The notes below the pieces were generated by a model. The model was given only the letters and a program-made list of their open reading frames with translations. It was not told the origin of the DNA and searched no databases. Of a stretch of DNA of 37,219 nt, positions 19,392 to 27,488 are shown piece by piece (within the stretch, counting starts at the first letter, position 1; every line of letters begins with the position of its first letter). The stretch lies in contig CALRBD010000004.1 in the NCBI GenBank assembly GCA_943353855.1, positions 1-37,219 on the forward strand. Direction: 5' to 3'. A program made the position numbers and the translations under genes. Source of the DNA: an uncultured Candidatus Saccharimonas sp. (GTDB lineage: Bacteria > Patescibacteriota > Saccharimonadia > Saccharimonadales > AWTP1-31).

Positions 19392-20111
19392 ATGCGTTTA
19401 TTATCTAAAATAAGATTAAGCTTATACATCCCAATCCTATTCGTTTTCTTTTTGATAATAATTACTTATACACCCAAAATTAATCTATTAATATCATATA
19501 TTGGTTTATTTTCTGCAAGTATTATCTTGCTAGGGTTTTATCTAAACCCATTGTTAATTTCTCATAAAAATCGTATTGAAGAATTAGCTTACTTAATCAG
19601 TCTAGAAGCGTCAGTATTTTATAAGATAGATCTTGAACTTGAAGAAAATAATGACCCGCACAGAAAAGAAGTTATAAGACTTTCAAAGATATATCTTAAT
19701 AAAAAAATAAACAGCAAGGATTCGAAAAAATCCGATGATGACTATTTTGAACTGATTAACTATTGTCGCAAAAATAATAAAGATAAATTTCTATATAATA
19801 TATTAATTCATCTCTCTGAAAATAATCAAAACCGAGCAAGAATTGCACTACAGTTAAGAAATAAAGTCTATACGAGTGAATGGCTTGTGATGTTATTGCT
19901 ATATTCAGTAGCGATAGGATTTATTTTCTTACTAAAACTACCGCCTAACAGTCTTGCGACAAATTGTATCGCCTCACTTTTAGCAACAGCAATTAGCTTT
20001 GCCTTATTGTTCTTATGGAAACTTTCTAATCTTACACATAAAAAAGCATCCGGTATCTGGCAACCGTTTATTGATTTAGATAAATCAAATTTTAATAGTC
20101 TAGATTTTTAA
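19392..20111 (+). CDS. hypothetical membrane protein
   Basis: 239-aa ORF; two N-terminal TM, hydrophilic middle, two C-terminal TM. Confidence 0.65.
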   Translation: MRLLSKIRLSLYIPILFVFFLIIITYTPKINLLISYIGLFSASIILLGFYLNPLLISHKNRIEELAYLISLEASVFYKIDLELEENNDPHRKEVIRLSKIYLNKKINSKDSKKSDDDYFELINYCRKNNKDKFLYNILIHLSENNQNRARIALQLRNKVYTSEWLVMLLLYSVAIGFIFLLKLPPNSLATNCIASLLATAISFALLFLWKLSNLTHKKASGIWQPFIDLDKSNFNSLDF

Positions 20112-20238
20112 TCCATATCACTTTTTTTGTTTCTTGTTTAAAAAAATATATTAAATAAAGTAGTATTGATTGCTAAATCGATATGCACTACCGGTAATCT
20201 CATACGAGGTTTCGGATCATGGCCATTGTATAAAGGGT

Positions 20239-20311
20239 ATTGTTTCATTTGACACAGTATCTTTACCTATCTAATCGTATTAACCTATTGCTTATGTATA
20301 ACTTTAATATA
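20239..20311 (-). repeat. 73-bp direct repeat copy R2, without an intact downstream gene
   Basis: Matches R1. GTG TCA AAT GAA ACA ATA is preserved but the frame stops after 12 codons. Confidence 0.85.
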
Positions 20312-20369
20312 TCAATAGGACGTAAGCATGGTGACTGATAAAGAGTCGGTTCCGCTTTCGTGTGTCATA

Positions 20370-21992
20370 CTATTCTATCCTAGTGACAGCTACGCCATAT
20401 TTCTCTTGGATAGCTGACATTAGACTGGGATTACCGTCATATATTTTAGCTGGTACACGTATTTCCTCACAGTCTCCTAGACCAAGCCTACCCCTCAGTA
20501 AACATTCTACATATGGATTAGCAGAGGGGTTGAATTCGGTGTTTTCCTCACTACCATGAAGCTTTGATATTACTTGTGACATGGCAGTAGCATCTTCTTC
20601 AGTGATCACACGCTGACCTAGTATCTTTTCTACTAGTTCGGGTGTAACTGCTTCACCTCCTGCCTTAGCTGCGATGGCGTTCATGCTATCACCATAGATT
20701 ACTCGTTTGTCTGCGGTTATATCATCCTTAAATACAAGCTCGATAGAACCGTATACGCGTACCATGGATTGCATGGCAATTGTTTGTTCAGCTTTTTCGT
20801 CCGCGTAGTATCCGTAAACTATTGGCTCTGCTATAACTTCGTCAATCGCTGCATCACCATACAATTCTTTTTCTACCAGCCTACGTATATAAGCGTAATT
20901 ACCTTCCCCACCTCGACCGCTTTTTAGTAGAGCACTTCCTTCATCTCCTGATCTAATATAGCCCCCGTCACGCATAGCTATGCGTTGCAGTGTTTCTGGA
21001 GCGAGTCGCATACGAACTTTCGGTTTATGGGATTCGCTTTCAATTAGTTCATGTGGATCACCGCCTCTATCTACAAACTCATCCATGATGTAAGCGACAT
21101 TCTGCTTCATAGTTTCTCGACTTGATCCGGTTGGTTCCCGAGGTTCGTATGCATCCATAAAATGTCTCAACGCAGATTGTTCGTCCAACAAAGATTGAAT
21201 GGTAGTTGCAACTTCAGCGCTACTATTTTGTTGAGCCAAACGCCAACAGTTAAGTAGTAACGTTGTCTTAAAAGGACCTATTTCTTCCGAGCGCCCGTTA
21301 ATTAAATCTACTAAACGTGAGAGTGTTTCGTCGGATAAGGGCATGTGTTCATTACGTATCGGGCTCAATATGTCGGCAGAAAGTATAATAAAATTGCCCG
21401 GTTCTTCTTGGGCTAATTGTTGTATATCATCAGGCGTAATATCATGGTATTCACGCTCGCTTTCGAGTGGAGTCAGTTCGTGATAATCACCGCCCTCAGC
21501 CTGACGAAGTATTGAATCGGCAACTGACTCATGTTTACCACTCAGCTTGGTAACGAGCCCAGCACGAGTTCGGTGTAAAAAGCGCTTCCTCCTCTGCGGG
21601 TCTTCTGTATCGACTACTCTCTCTTGAGGTAAGCTATCTGACATAGCATATGAGTCGGACGATAGTCGTCGTCGTATATGCTCAGCAGTTGAGACAGCAT
21701 GGTTGATGACATGCTCAGTTTTTGGTAGCCAAGAAAACTTTGTTCTATCAAAGTGTCCCTCTGCCGCTTGCAATGTGTCGAGTCCTTCTTGTAGTTTAGT
21801 CGCATCGTTAGCTAAATTTCCAGTAAAGATGTGTTCTGAATCTACAGAGCGGGATGTGGAGTCGTGATGGGGTTTCCATAAACCGAGTTCATGGTATTTA
21901 AACCTACGCATGATTTCATAAACATCTTTTATAGCCGGTACTGATATGTTATTCGATTCGATGTTGTGGATAGTTGTATTTACTTCTGTCAT
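20370..21992 (-). CDS. 540-aa protein with C-terminal ART/DUF3626-like domain
   Basis: VRMRLAPETLQRIAMRDGGYIRSGDEGSALL...PIVYGYYADE...RVYGSIELVFKDDITADKRVIYGDSMN resembles a domain with a YGxxxLVxKxxV...GDS motif. Confidence 0.6.
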   Translation of the reverse strand: MTEVNTTIHNIESNNISVPAIKDVYEIMRRFKYHELGLWKPHHDSTSRSVDSEHIFTGNLANDATKLQEGLDTLQAAEGHFDRTKFSWLPKTEHVINHAVSTAEHIRRRLSSDSYAMSDSLPQERVVDTEDPQRRKRFLHRTRAGLVTKLSGKHESVADSILRQAEGGDYHELTPLESEREYHDITPDDIQQLAQEEPGNFIILSADILSPIRNEHMPLSDETLSRLVDLINGRSEEIGPFKTTLLLNCWRLAQQNSSAEVATTIQSLLDEQSALRHFMDAYEPREPTGSSRETMKQNVAYIMDEFVDRGGDPHELIESESHKPKVRMRLAPETLQRIAMRDGGYIRSGDEGSALLKSGRGGEGNYAYIRRLVEKELYGDAAIDEVIAEPIVYGYYADEKAEQTIAMQSMVRVYGSIELVFKDDITADKRVIYGDSMNAIAAKAGGEAVTPELVEKILGQRVITEEDATAMSQVISKLHGSEENTEFNPSANPYVECLLRGRLGLGDCEEIRVPAKIYDGNPSLMSAIQEKYGVAVTRIE

Positions 21993-22039
21993 TTTTGTTT
22001 GTTAAGTTCTATGTATTTTATTATATCAGTAACAAATAC

Positions 22040-22174
22040 ATCATGGCTAGGGCGGAGGGATTCGAACCCCCGATCCTGGGACCAGAACCCAGTGCCTTTT
22101 CAATTAATTGGGCTATCTAAATTAGGATCGTTAGTATCTAAATTTAAAAGGCGCAGGCCTTGAATCGACTGATT
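22040..22174. repeat. 135-bp direct repeat copy A
   Basis: 130/135 identical to 22793-22927, constant offset 753, no indels. Confidence 0.92.
22044..22119 (-). pseudogene. tRNA-Gln(CTG)-like remnant, copy A
   Basis: Intact anticodon arm CTGGG-TTCTGGT-CCCAG, T-arm and CGCCCTAGCCA 3' end. The 5' acceptor pairs at only 4/7 and the D-loop is aberrant with no GG. Confidence 0.75.
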
Positions 22175-22195
22175 AAGTATGAGGGGTTCGTACTA

Positions 22196-22225
22196 TTGAC
22201 TTAAATGTACAACACAGTGTACAAT
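22196..22225 (+). promoter_or_regulatory. sigma70-type promoter with embedded inverted repeat upstream of the toxin-antitoxin operon
   Basis: TTGACT, 18 bp, TACAAT; TGTACA-N6-TGTACA at 22206-22223 overlaps the -10. Confidence 0.6.
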
Positions 22226-22254
22226 AACAGTGTAACCTAGAAGGGACAATCACA

Positions 22255-22512
22255 ATGAGCACTAAAACAATCGATACCACCGATCTACGCAATAATCTAT
22301 CTGCTACTATTAAGGGACTCGGCAGAGAAGACATCTTATTTATAAAAAGTCGCGGTAAGTTAACTGGTAAAGTTATTATTGATGATGAAATCCTTGAGGA
22401 CCTACTATTGCTTCAAGATACCGATTATATTAAGTCTATTGCCTCAGCCCGTGAAGAAATTAAGCGTGGTGAAACTTATACTTTTGACGAGGTTTTTGGG
22501 GATGTTCTGTAA
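22255..22512 (+). CDS. type II antitoxin, Phd/YefM/RelB-like
   Basis: 85 aa, TIDTTDLRNNLSATIKGL...LTGKVIIDDEI; overlaps the RelE/ParE-like toxin gene by 1 nt. Confidence 0.8.
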   Translation: MSTKTIDTTDLRNNLSATIKGLGREDILFIKSRGKLTGKVIIDDEILEDLLLLQDTDYIKSIASAREEIKRGETYTFDEVFGDVL

Positions 22513-22775
22513 TGAACAAATATCGCCTGGTAGTTGCACGGAGCGCCAGAAAAGATATAGATAAATTGGATGGGGTTACTAAACAGCGAATTGCTAAGAA
22601 ACTAGATTATTTTCTGAAGCAGGACGATCCTTTACTATTTGCTCGACAGTTAATTAATTCTAGTATTGGGACATTCCGTTTTAGGATTGGACATTACCGG
22701 ATTGTATTTGATGTTCATGATGAAACACTTGAAGTTGTGAGTATCAAACATCGCAAGGACGTGTATAAAAAATAG
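22512..22775 (+). CDS. type II toxin, RelE/ParE superfamily
   Basis: YRLVVARSARKDIDKLDGVTKQRIAKKLDYF...GTFRFRIGHYRIVFDVHDETLEVVSIKHRKDVY. Confidence 0.92.
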   Translation: MNKYRLVVARSARKDIDKLDGVTKQRIAKKLDYFLKQDDPLLFARQLINSSIGTFRFRIGHYRIVFDVHDETLEVVSIKHRKDVYKK

Positions 22776-22792
22776 TTCTGAAGTAGATTATT

Positions 22793-22927
22793 ATCATGGC
22801 TAGGGCGGAGGGATTCGAACCCCCGATCCTGGGACCAGAACCCAGTGCCTTTTTAATTAATTGGGCTATCTAAATCAGGATAGTTAGTATCTAAATTTAA
22901 AAGTCGTAGGCCTTGAATCGACTGATT
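22793..22927. repeat. 135-bp direct repeat copy B
   Basis: Matches copy A, 5 substitutions. Confidence 0.92.
22797..22872 (-). pseudogene. tRNA-Gln(CTG)-like remnant, copy B
   Basis: Same architecture as copy A; the 5' part overlaps the 3' end of the small ORF (stop at 22853). Confidence 0.75.
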
Positions 22928-23059
22928 TTTTAAAATAGCTTTGTTATCATTGTTAATTTTAAGCAAAAGACCGAATTGTAAGGCTATTAGTACTATTACA
23001 ACAGCTACTGTTAATTGACGGTTTATTATATTATTTCTTGTCGGTGTATTCTTACTCAT
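22853..23059 (-). CDS. small single-TM protein whose C-terminus runs into the tRNA-like sequence
   Basis: MSKNTPTRNNIINRQLTVAVVIVLIALQFGLLLKINNDNKAILKNQSIQGLRLLNLDTNYPDLDSPIN*; start chosen at the inner ATG, TATATT 6 nt upstream. Confidence 0.55.
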   Translation of the reverse strand: MSKNTPTRNNIINRQLTVAVVIVLIALQFGLLLKINNDNKAILKNQSIQGLRLLNLDTNYPDLDSPIN

Positions 23060-23133
23060 ATAATAAATATACCATAAGCGCATTTAAGATAAGAAGTCTG
23101 TTGATTATATTCAGTGATGATGCGTGAATAGCT

Positions 23134-23208
23134 TGGCTAGGGCGGAGGGATTCGAACCCCCGAATGCCAGTACCAAAAACTGGTGCCTTACCACTTGGCC
23201 ACGCCCTA
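23134..23208 (-). tRNA. tRNA-Gln(TTG)
   Basis: TAGGGCG TG GCCAAGTGGTAAGGC A CCAGT TTTTGGT ACTGG CATTC GGGGG TTCGAAT CCCTC CGCCCTA G CCA: full cloverleaf, encoded CCA. Confidence 0.95.
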
Positions 23209-23310
23209 ACGTTATTCAATTACACTTGGTACATGTAACAGAACAATTTTAGCTTAAAATCAAGCTTCTGACAATGCTCTAACCTTTTGGTATAGTAGTA
23301 TTAAGCGCAT

Positions 23311-24558
23311 ATGCATATTATTGACCACAGACAACATAAGCAAGGCAAGCGAAGAATTAAGTTTCGATCTAGTAAGCGCGTCGTTATTGTAGGGCTTTTA
23401 TTCTTAATCCTGGCGTACGTTGGACTAATTACGACGCGATTCTTTATGCCATTGCCGATTATTAAGGCACTCCCCTCTTCCCCTTCCTACATTAGTGGAA
23501 ATATGAATATAGCTTGGCCAAATTATGGTCAATCTGCAGTTGGATCTTTGGATAGTGGGCTGTTGAACTCTAGCAGCGATACAACCCCTAGGCCAATTGC
23601 AAGTACAGCCAAGGCCCTTACGGCCCTCGCAGTACTACGTAAAAAACCACTTGGAGCTAATGAACAAGGTCCAACCATAACTTTGACTATTGCTGACGTT
23701 AATATATATGACAAATACGTGTCACAAGATGGTTCAGTAGTTAAGGTTGCAGCTGGCCAAGTTATCACTGAGAGGCAAGCACTCGAAGCGTTAATGCTAC
23801 CATCTGCCAACAACATGGCCGAAACACTATCTACATGGGCTTTTGGGTCCGTACGACAATACAACGAATATGCTAATACACTTGCCTTATCTCTGGGCAT
23901 GAAAAATACGACTATTACTGATCCAAGTGGATTCCTACCAACTACTAAAAGTACAGCGAGTGATTTAGTACTACTTGGGCAAGCTGCTAAGAATGATCCG
24001 GTACTGTCTGAAATAGTAGGTCTAAAAAAAGCAGTTATTCCAGTACAGGGTGAAATTTTTTCTACCAACTACTTGCTAGGTAGAGACGGCATTAATGGTA
24101 TTAAGACCGGAACAACTGACCAGGCAGGCGGCTGTTATTTGGTATCAGCCACAAGAACTATGCCAGATGGTACTACCAAAACTCTTATAGCAGCTATTCT
24201 CGGTGCGCCAGATAAACCTAAAGCTATGGCTGATTCCCTGCCTCTTTTAAAATCGCTAGAAAATAATTACATACAATCTAGGGTTATTCAAAAGGACCAG
24301 AAGCTCGGTTTCTACGATGTACCATGGCAAGGAAGAGTATCTGTCCTGGCGACCAATGATTTAAATGCCTATGGATGGGCCGGAACTAAGTACCAGGCAA
24401 CGGTGAAGCTCAACGAACTAAAGGCTTCAGCCACACAAGGACAAGTTGTAGGTAACGTTCAGGTAGCATCTAAAACAAGCGGCGACGTGGTCTTGGATCA
24501 AGCAATACAAGAACCATCTTTTAGTTGGAGGTTTAAGCGAGCAGCCAAGATATGGTGA
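23311..24558 (+). CDS. D-alanyl-D-alanine carboxypeptidase, peptidase S11 family
   Basis: IASTAKALTAL (SxxK), PSANNMAE (SxN), GIKTGTTDQAG (KTG), N-terminal TM. Confidence 0.93.
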   Translation: MHIIDHRQHKQGKRRIKFRSSKRVVIVGLLFLILAYVGLITTRFFMPLPIIKALPSSPSYISGNMNIAWPNYGQSAVGSLDSGLLNSSSDTTPRPIASTAKALTALAVLRKKPLGANEQGPTITLTIADVNIYDKYVSQDGSVVKVAAGQVITERQALEALMLPSANNMAETLSTWAFGSVRQYNEYANTLALSLGMKNTTITDPSGFLPTTKSTASDLVLLGQAAKNDPVLSEIVGLKKAVIPVQGEIFSTNYLLGRDGINGIKTGTTDQAGGCYLVSATRTMPDGTTKTLIAAILGAPDKPKAMADSLPLLKSLENNYIQSRVIQKDQKLGFYDVPWQGRVSVLATNDLNAYGWAGTKYQATVKLNELKASATQGQVVGNVQVASKTSGDVVLDQAIQEPSFSWRFKRAAKIW

Positions 24559-24564
24559 ACACTA

Positions 24565-25287
24565 CTATTTAACGTTGAAGTAATCTTCCATTGTTTGGTT
24601 TGAGCTATATAGTTCAGTTGCAAGATCAACTCCTACGTAGCGCAAGTGCCATGGCTCGTATGTATAACCTGTTTCGTTTTCTTTACCTTCTAAGTACCGA
24701 ATGATGAATCCATATTTGTAGGCATTGTCTTTGAGCCACCTGCCTGCCTTTGTGCTTCCAAATGAAGTCTCAAGTTCACAGTCAGTGTTAACTTCACAGA
24801 CATCAAAAGCTAGTCCAGTCTGATGTTCACTTGTACCTGGCTTAGCACTTGTTTTATCGGCATACTCTTGACCACCTTCTTGCACGTAGCGCTGAAATAG
24901 TTGTCTTTGATATTCTTCAGATCGATAGCCGCTTGCAAATACTAGTGGATGTCCAGCTTGCTTTGCTGCTGAAAATAAATCTTCAATATTTTTTGTTATG
25001 GCACTATCTATTTTCATAGATTCGTTATCTTTGTCTAGTCGCCTAGTAACGTTTGGTACGGAAAGATTCGGTGGCACGTATCCTGCGGGAAGTGGTCGCT
25101 TTTTGTTTACTATCCACCAGATACTTCCAGGCTTACTGATGCTATAGCGTTCTGAGTTTAAGGCAGAAGTATTCTTAACTTTATTTTGGTCGTCGCGAAA
25201 TTTAATAACTGCTCCACGTAACAAGTACATACCTCCAAAAAATAAGGCGATGATTATTACTGGTATTTTTATGCTTCGTGTTTTCAT
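24565..25287 (-). CDS. VanY-type D-alanyl-D-alanine carboxypeptidase (M15B)
   Basis: FASGYRS, GTSEHQTGLAFDV, EPWHLRYVG; start placed at the inner ATG. Confidence 0.92.
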   Translation of the reverse strand: MKTRSIKIPVIIIALFFGGMYLLRGAVIKFRDDQNKVKNTSALNSERYSISKPGSIWWIVNKKRPLPAGYVPPNLSVPNVTRRLDKDNESMKIDSAITKNIEDLFSAAKQAGHPLVFASGYRSEEYQRQLFQRYVQEGGQEYADKTSAKPGTSEHQTGLAFDVCEVNTDCELETSFGSTKAGRWLKDNAYKYGFIIRYLEGKENETGYTYEPWHLRYVGVDLATELYSSNQTMEDYFNVK

Positions 25288-25364
25288 GACTATCCTAGTA
25301 TACCGGAAAGTCATGTATTTTTAACTTGGCAATTTATCTGTTATACGCTACATTTTAAGGAGTA

Positions 25365-26312
25365 ATGAACAAAAAAGTAATTGATCCTGCCGATTTTATC
25401 TCGCCGCTTACTATGAATGGTTTGCATGGCCGAATGCTGCGTTTGCCGTCTCCAAAAAACAAAAAGCGTGAACTCCTACTTATTTATGGCATGCATGCTA
25501 GTATCGAGCGTATTTTTGGCATAGCTGAAACACTTAATCGCTACGGCGCTGTTACAGTGCCAGATCTCCCAGGGTGCGGCGGAATGGATTCATTTTATAA
25601 GATTGGCGAGAAACCATCTATCGATAACATGGCTGACTATTTAGCTTCGTTTATTAAAATGAAGTACCGTCGCAAAAAAGTAACTATCCTAGGCATGTCT
25701 TTAGGTTTTGCAATAGCTACAAGGATGCTGCAACGCTTTCCAGAGCTTACAAACCGAGTTGAACTTATCGTAAGTATTGTCGGGTTTGTTAACCATGAAG
25801 AATTTATATTTAAACGCAGTAATTTTTTATTGCTTAGATATAGTGCAAGCTTCTTTTCAAACTTACTGCCTTCCCTTTTTGTTAAACATATCGCTCTACG
25901 GCCAGCGCTTATAAGAATGACCTACAATAGAATGGCTGATACTCATGTCAAAATGAAGGATGCCGATATAGAAGAGCGTAATCGTCGCATAGATTTTGAG
26001 ATTAACCTTTGGAGAATTAATGATGTACGTACATATATGGATACTGCCGTATGTATGTTTACACTTGATTTATGCCAAGAACAAATCGCTATGCCAGTTA
26101 TTCATTTGCAAGTTGCAGAGGATAGATACTTCAATAACCATATGGTAGAACAGCATCTTAACGTTATCTATTCAAAGGTTACGGTCATACACGCCCACAT
26201 GAAGCAGCATGCTCCAACTGTCATTGCTAATGCCAAGGAAGCAAGCTCGCTCATTCCGCCACAACTACGCCGTATCCTGAACGCTGCATCGTTAAATGAT
26301 GTAAAGAAATAG
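25365..26312 (+). CDS. alpha/beta hydrolase
   Basis: VTILGMSLGFAIA nucleophile elbow (GxSxG), LLIYGMHAS; aaggag SD. Confidence 0.82.
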   Translation: MNKKVIDPADFISPLTMNGLHGRMLRLPSPKNKKRELLLIYGMHASIERIFGIAETLNRYGAVTVPDLPGCGGMDSFYKIGEKPSIDNMADYLASFIKMKYRRKKVTILGMSLGFAIATRMLQRFPELTNRVELIVSIVGFVNHEEFIFKRSNFLLLRYSASFFSNLLPSLFVKHIALRPALIRMTYNRMADTHVKMKDADIEERNRRIDFEINLWRINDVRTYMDTAVCMFTLDLCQEQIAMPVIHLQVAEDRYFNNHMVEQHLNVIYSKVTVIHAHMKQHAPTVIANAKEASSLIPPQLRRILNAASLNDVKK

Positions 26313-26348
26313 TTAGAATAAGCGAGTACGCTATAATAGACAATATAT

Positions 26349-27488
26349 ATGCGTATTGCCTTAGTTTGTCCTTATAACTACTTTAGACCTGGTGGCGTAC
26401 AAGCCTGTATTAACGACCTATCTATTGAGCTAGCTGAACGAGGTCATTACGTTAGGATAATAATTCCACGCCCTAAAAATGTTCCCGCCACAATTGATAA
26501 AAGAATCATTATGATTGGCGGCTCAACCGAATTCCAGACTCCTTTTGCTACTAAAGCCGATCTTAGTATGAGTAAGTCGGGTGAAGCCATTGAAGACGTC
26601 TTAGAACGCGAAAAGTTTGACGTCATTCATTATCATGAACCGGGCATCCCAATACTTAGTATGCAGATCATCGGTAAATCAACTTCTGCAAACGTTGGTA
26701 CAATGCACGCTACGCTACCTGAGGGTATGGTTAGCCGATCTTTTGAAAAGTTAATGATACCTTTTGCTAAATTTATTGAGCCACGTCTTCATGTCGTGAC
26801 TGCAGTTTCTGTAGTTGCAAAGGAAGCTGCGCTTACGTATGGGCCTAAGCGAGAAATAGATATTGTTCCAAACGGTATACGAGTTAAAGACTACGTTCCT
26901 AAAAAAATTAAAAAATCTCATGGACTGAAGAAAAGTATTGTTGCAATTGGTAGGCTTGAAAAACGTAAAGGCGTTAAGTATTTGCTAAAAGCCTACGCCT
27001 TATTACGAGAGACATACCCCGACATTACACTAACTATTGCTGGGGACGGTGGACTGCGAGAGAGCCTTGAAGAATACGTGAGCAAAAACGAAATACCTGA
27101 TGTTACTTTTCTAGGATTTGTGTCAGATGAAGAAAAAGTTCGCCTTATGAGACAAGCTGATATATATTGCAGTCCCGCAATATATGGTGAAAGCTTTGGT
27201 ATCGTGCTACTGGAAGCTATGGCATCCGGTGCGGTAATCGTGGCTGGCAACAACCCAGGGTATGAGAGTGTTCTTACAGGTAAAGGAAAACTATGTTTAG
27301 TTAATCCGAAGAATACTGATGATTTTGCGCAGCGACTAGAGCTTCTGCTCTACGATGAGGATATGCGTAGCTTGCTACAGCTATGGTCTAGAGAATATGT
27401 AAAACAATTTGATTTCACTAAAATTGTTGATCAATATGAAATAGTCTACAAAAAAGCAATTGCTATCAAAAAAAAGAAACGATCATGA
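26349..27488 (+). CDS. GT4-family glycosyltransferase
   Basis: YNYFRPGGVQACINDLSIEL, VPNGI, GRLEKRKGVKYLLKAY, YGESFGIVLLEAMASG. Confidence 0.95.
   Translation: MRIALVCPYNYFRPGGVQACINDLSIELAERGHYVRIIIPRPKNVPATIDKRIIMIGGSTEFQTPFATKADLSMSKSGEAIEDVLEREKFDVIHYHEPGIPILSMQIIGKSTSANVGTMHATLPEGMVSRSFEKLMIPFAKFIEPRLHVVTAVSVVAKEAALTYGPKREIDIVPNGIRVKDYVPKKIKKSHGLKKSIVAIGRLEKRKGVKYLLKAYALLRETYPDITLTIAGDGGLRESLEEYVSKNEIPDVTFLGFVSDEEKVRLMRQADIYCSPAIYGESFGIVLLEAMASGAVIVAGNNPGYESVLTGKGKLCLVNPKNTDDFAQRLELLLYDEDMRSLLQLWSREYVKQFDFTKIVDQYEIVYKKAIAIKKKKRS

Noticed and set aside
21966-22163. 65-aa plus-strand ORF (..LGRRDSNPRSWDQNPVPFQL..)
   Set aside because: It is the antisense translation of a tRNA-like sequence, a common annotation artefact, and overlaps the remnant at 22044-22119.
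22044-22872. Calling the two 76-nt sequences functional tRNA-Gln(CTG) genes
   Set aside because: The acceptor pairs at only 4/7 positions, the D-loop is about 14 nt without the GG pair, and one overlaps an ORF end. Kept as remnants; functionality not excluded.
23311-25287. Convergent S11 and VanY carboxypeptidases as a novel system
   Set aside because: Both are ordinary peptidoglycan-trimming families; adjacency alone is weak evidence.
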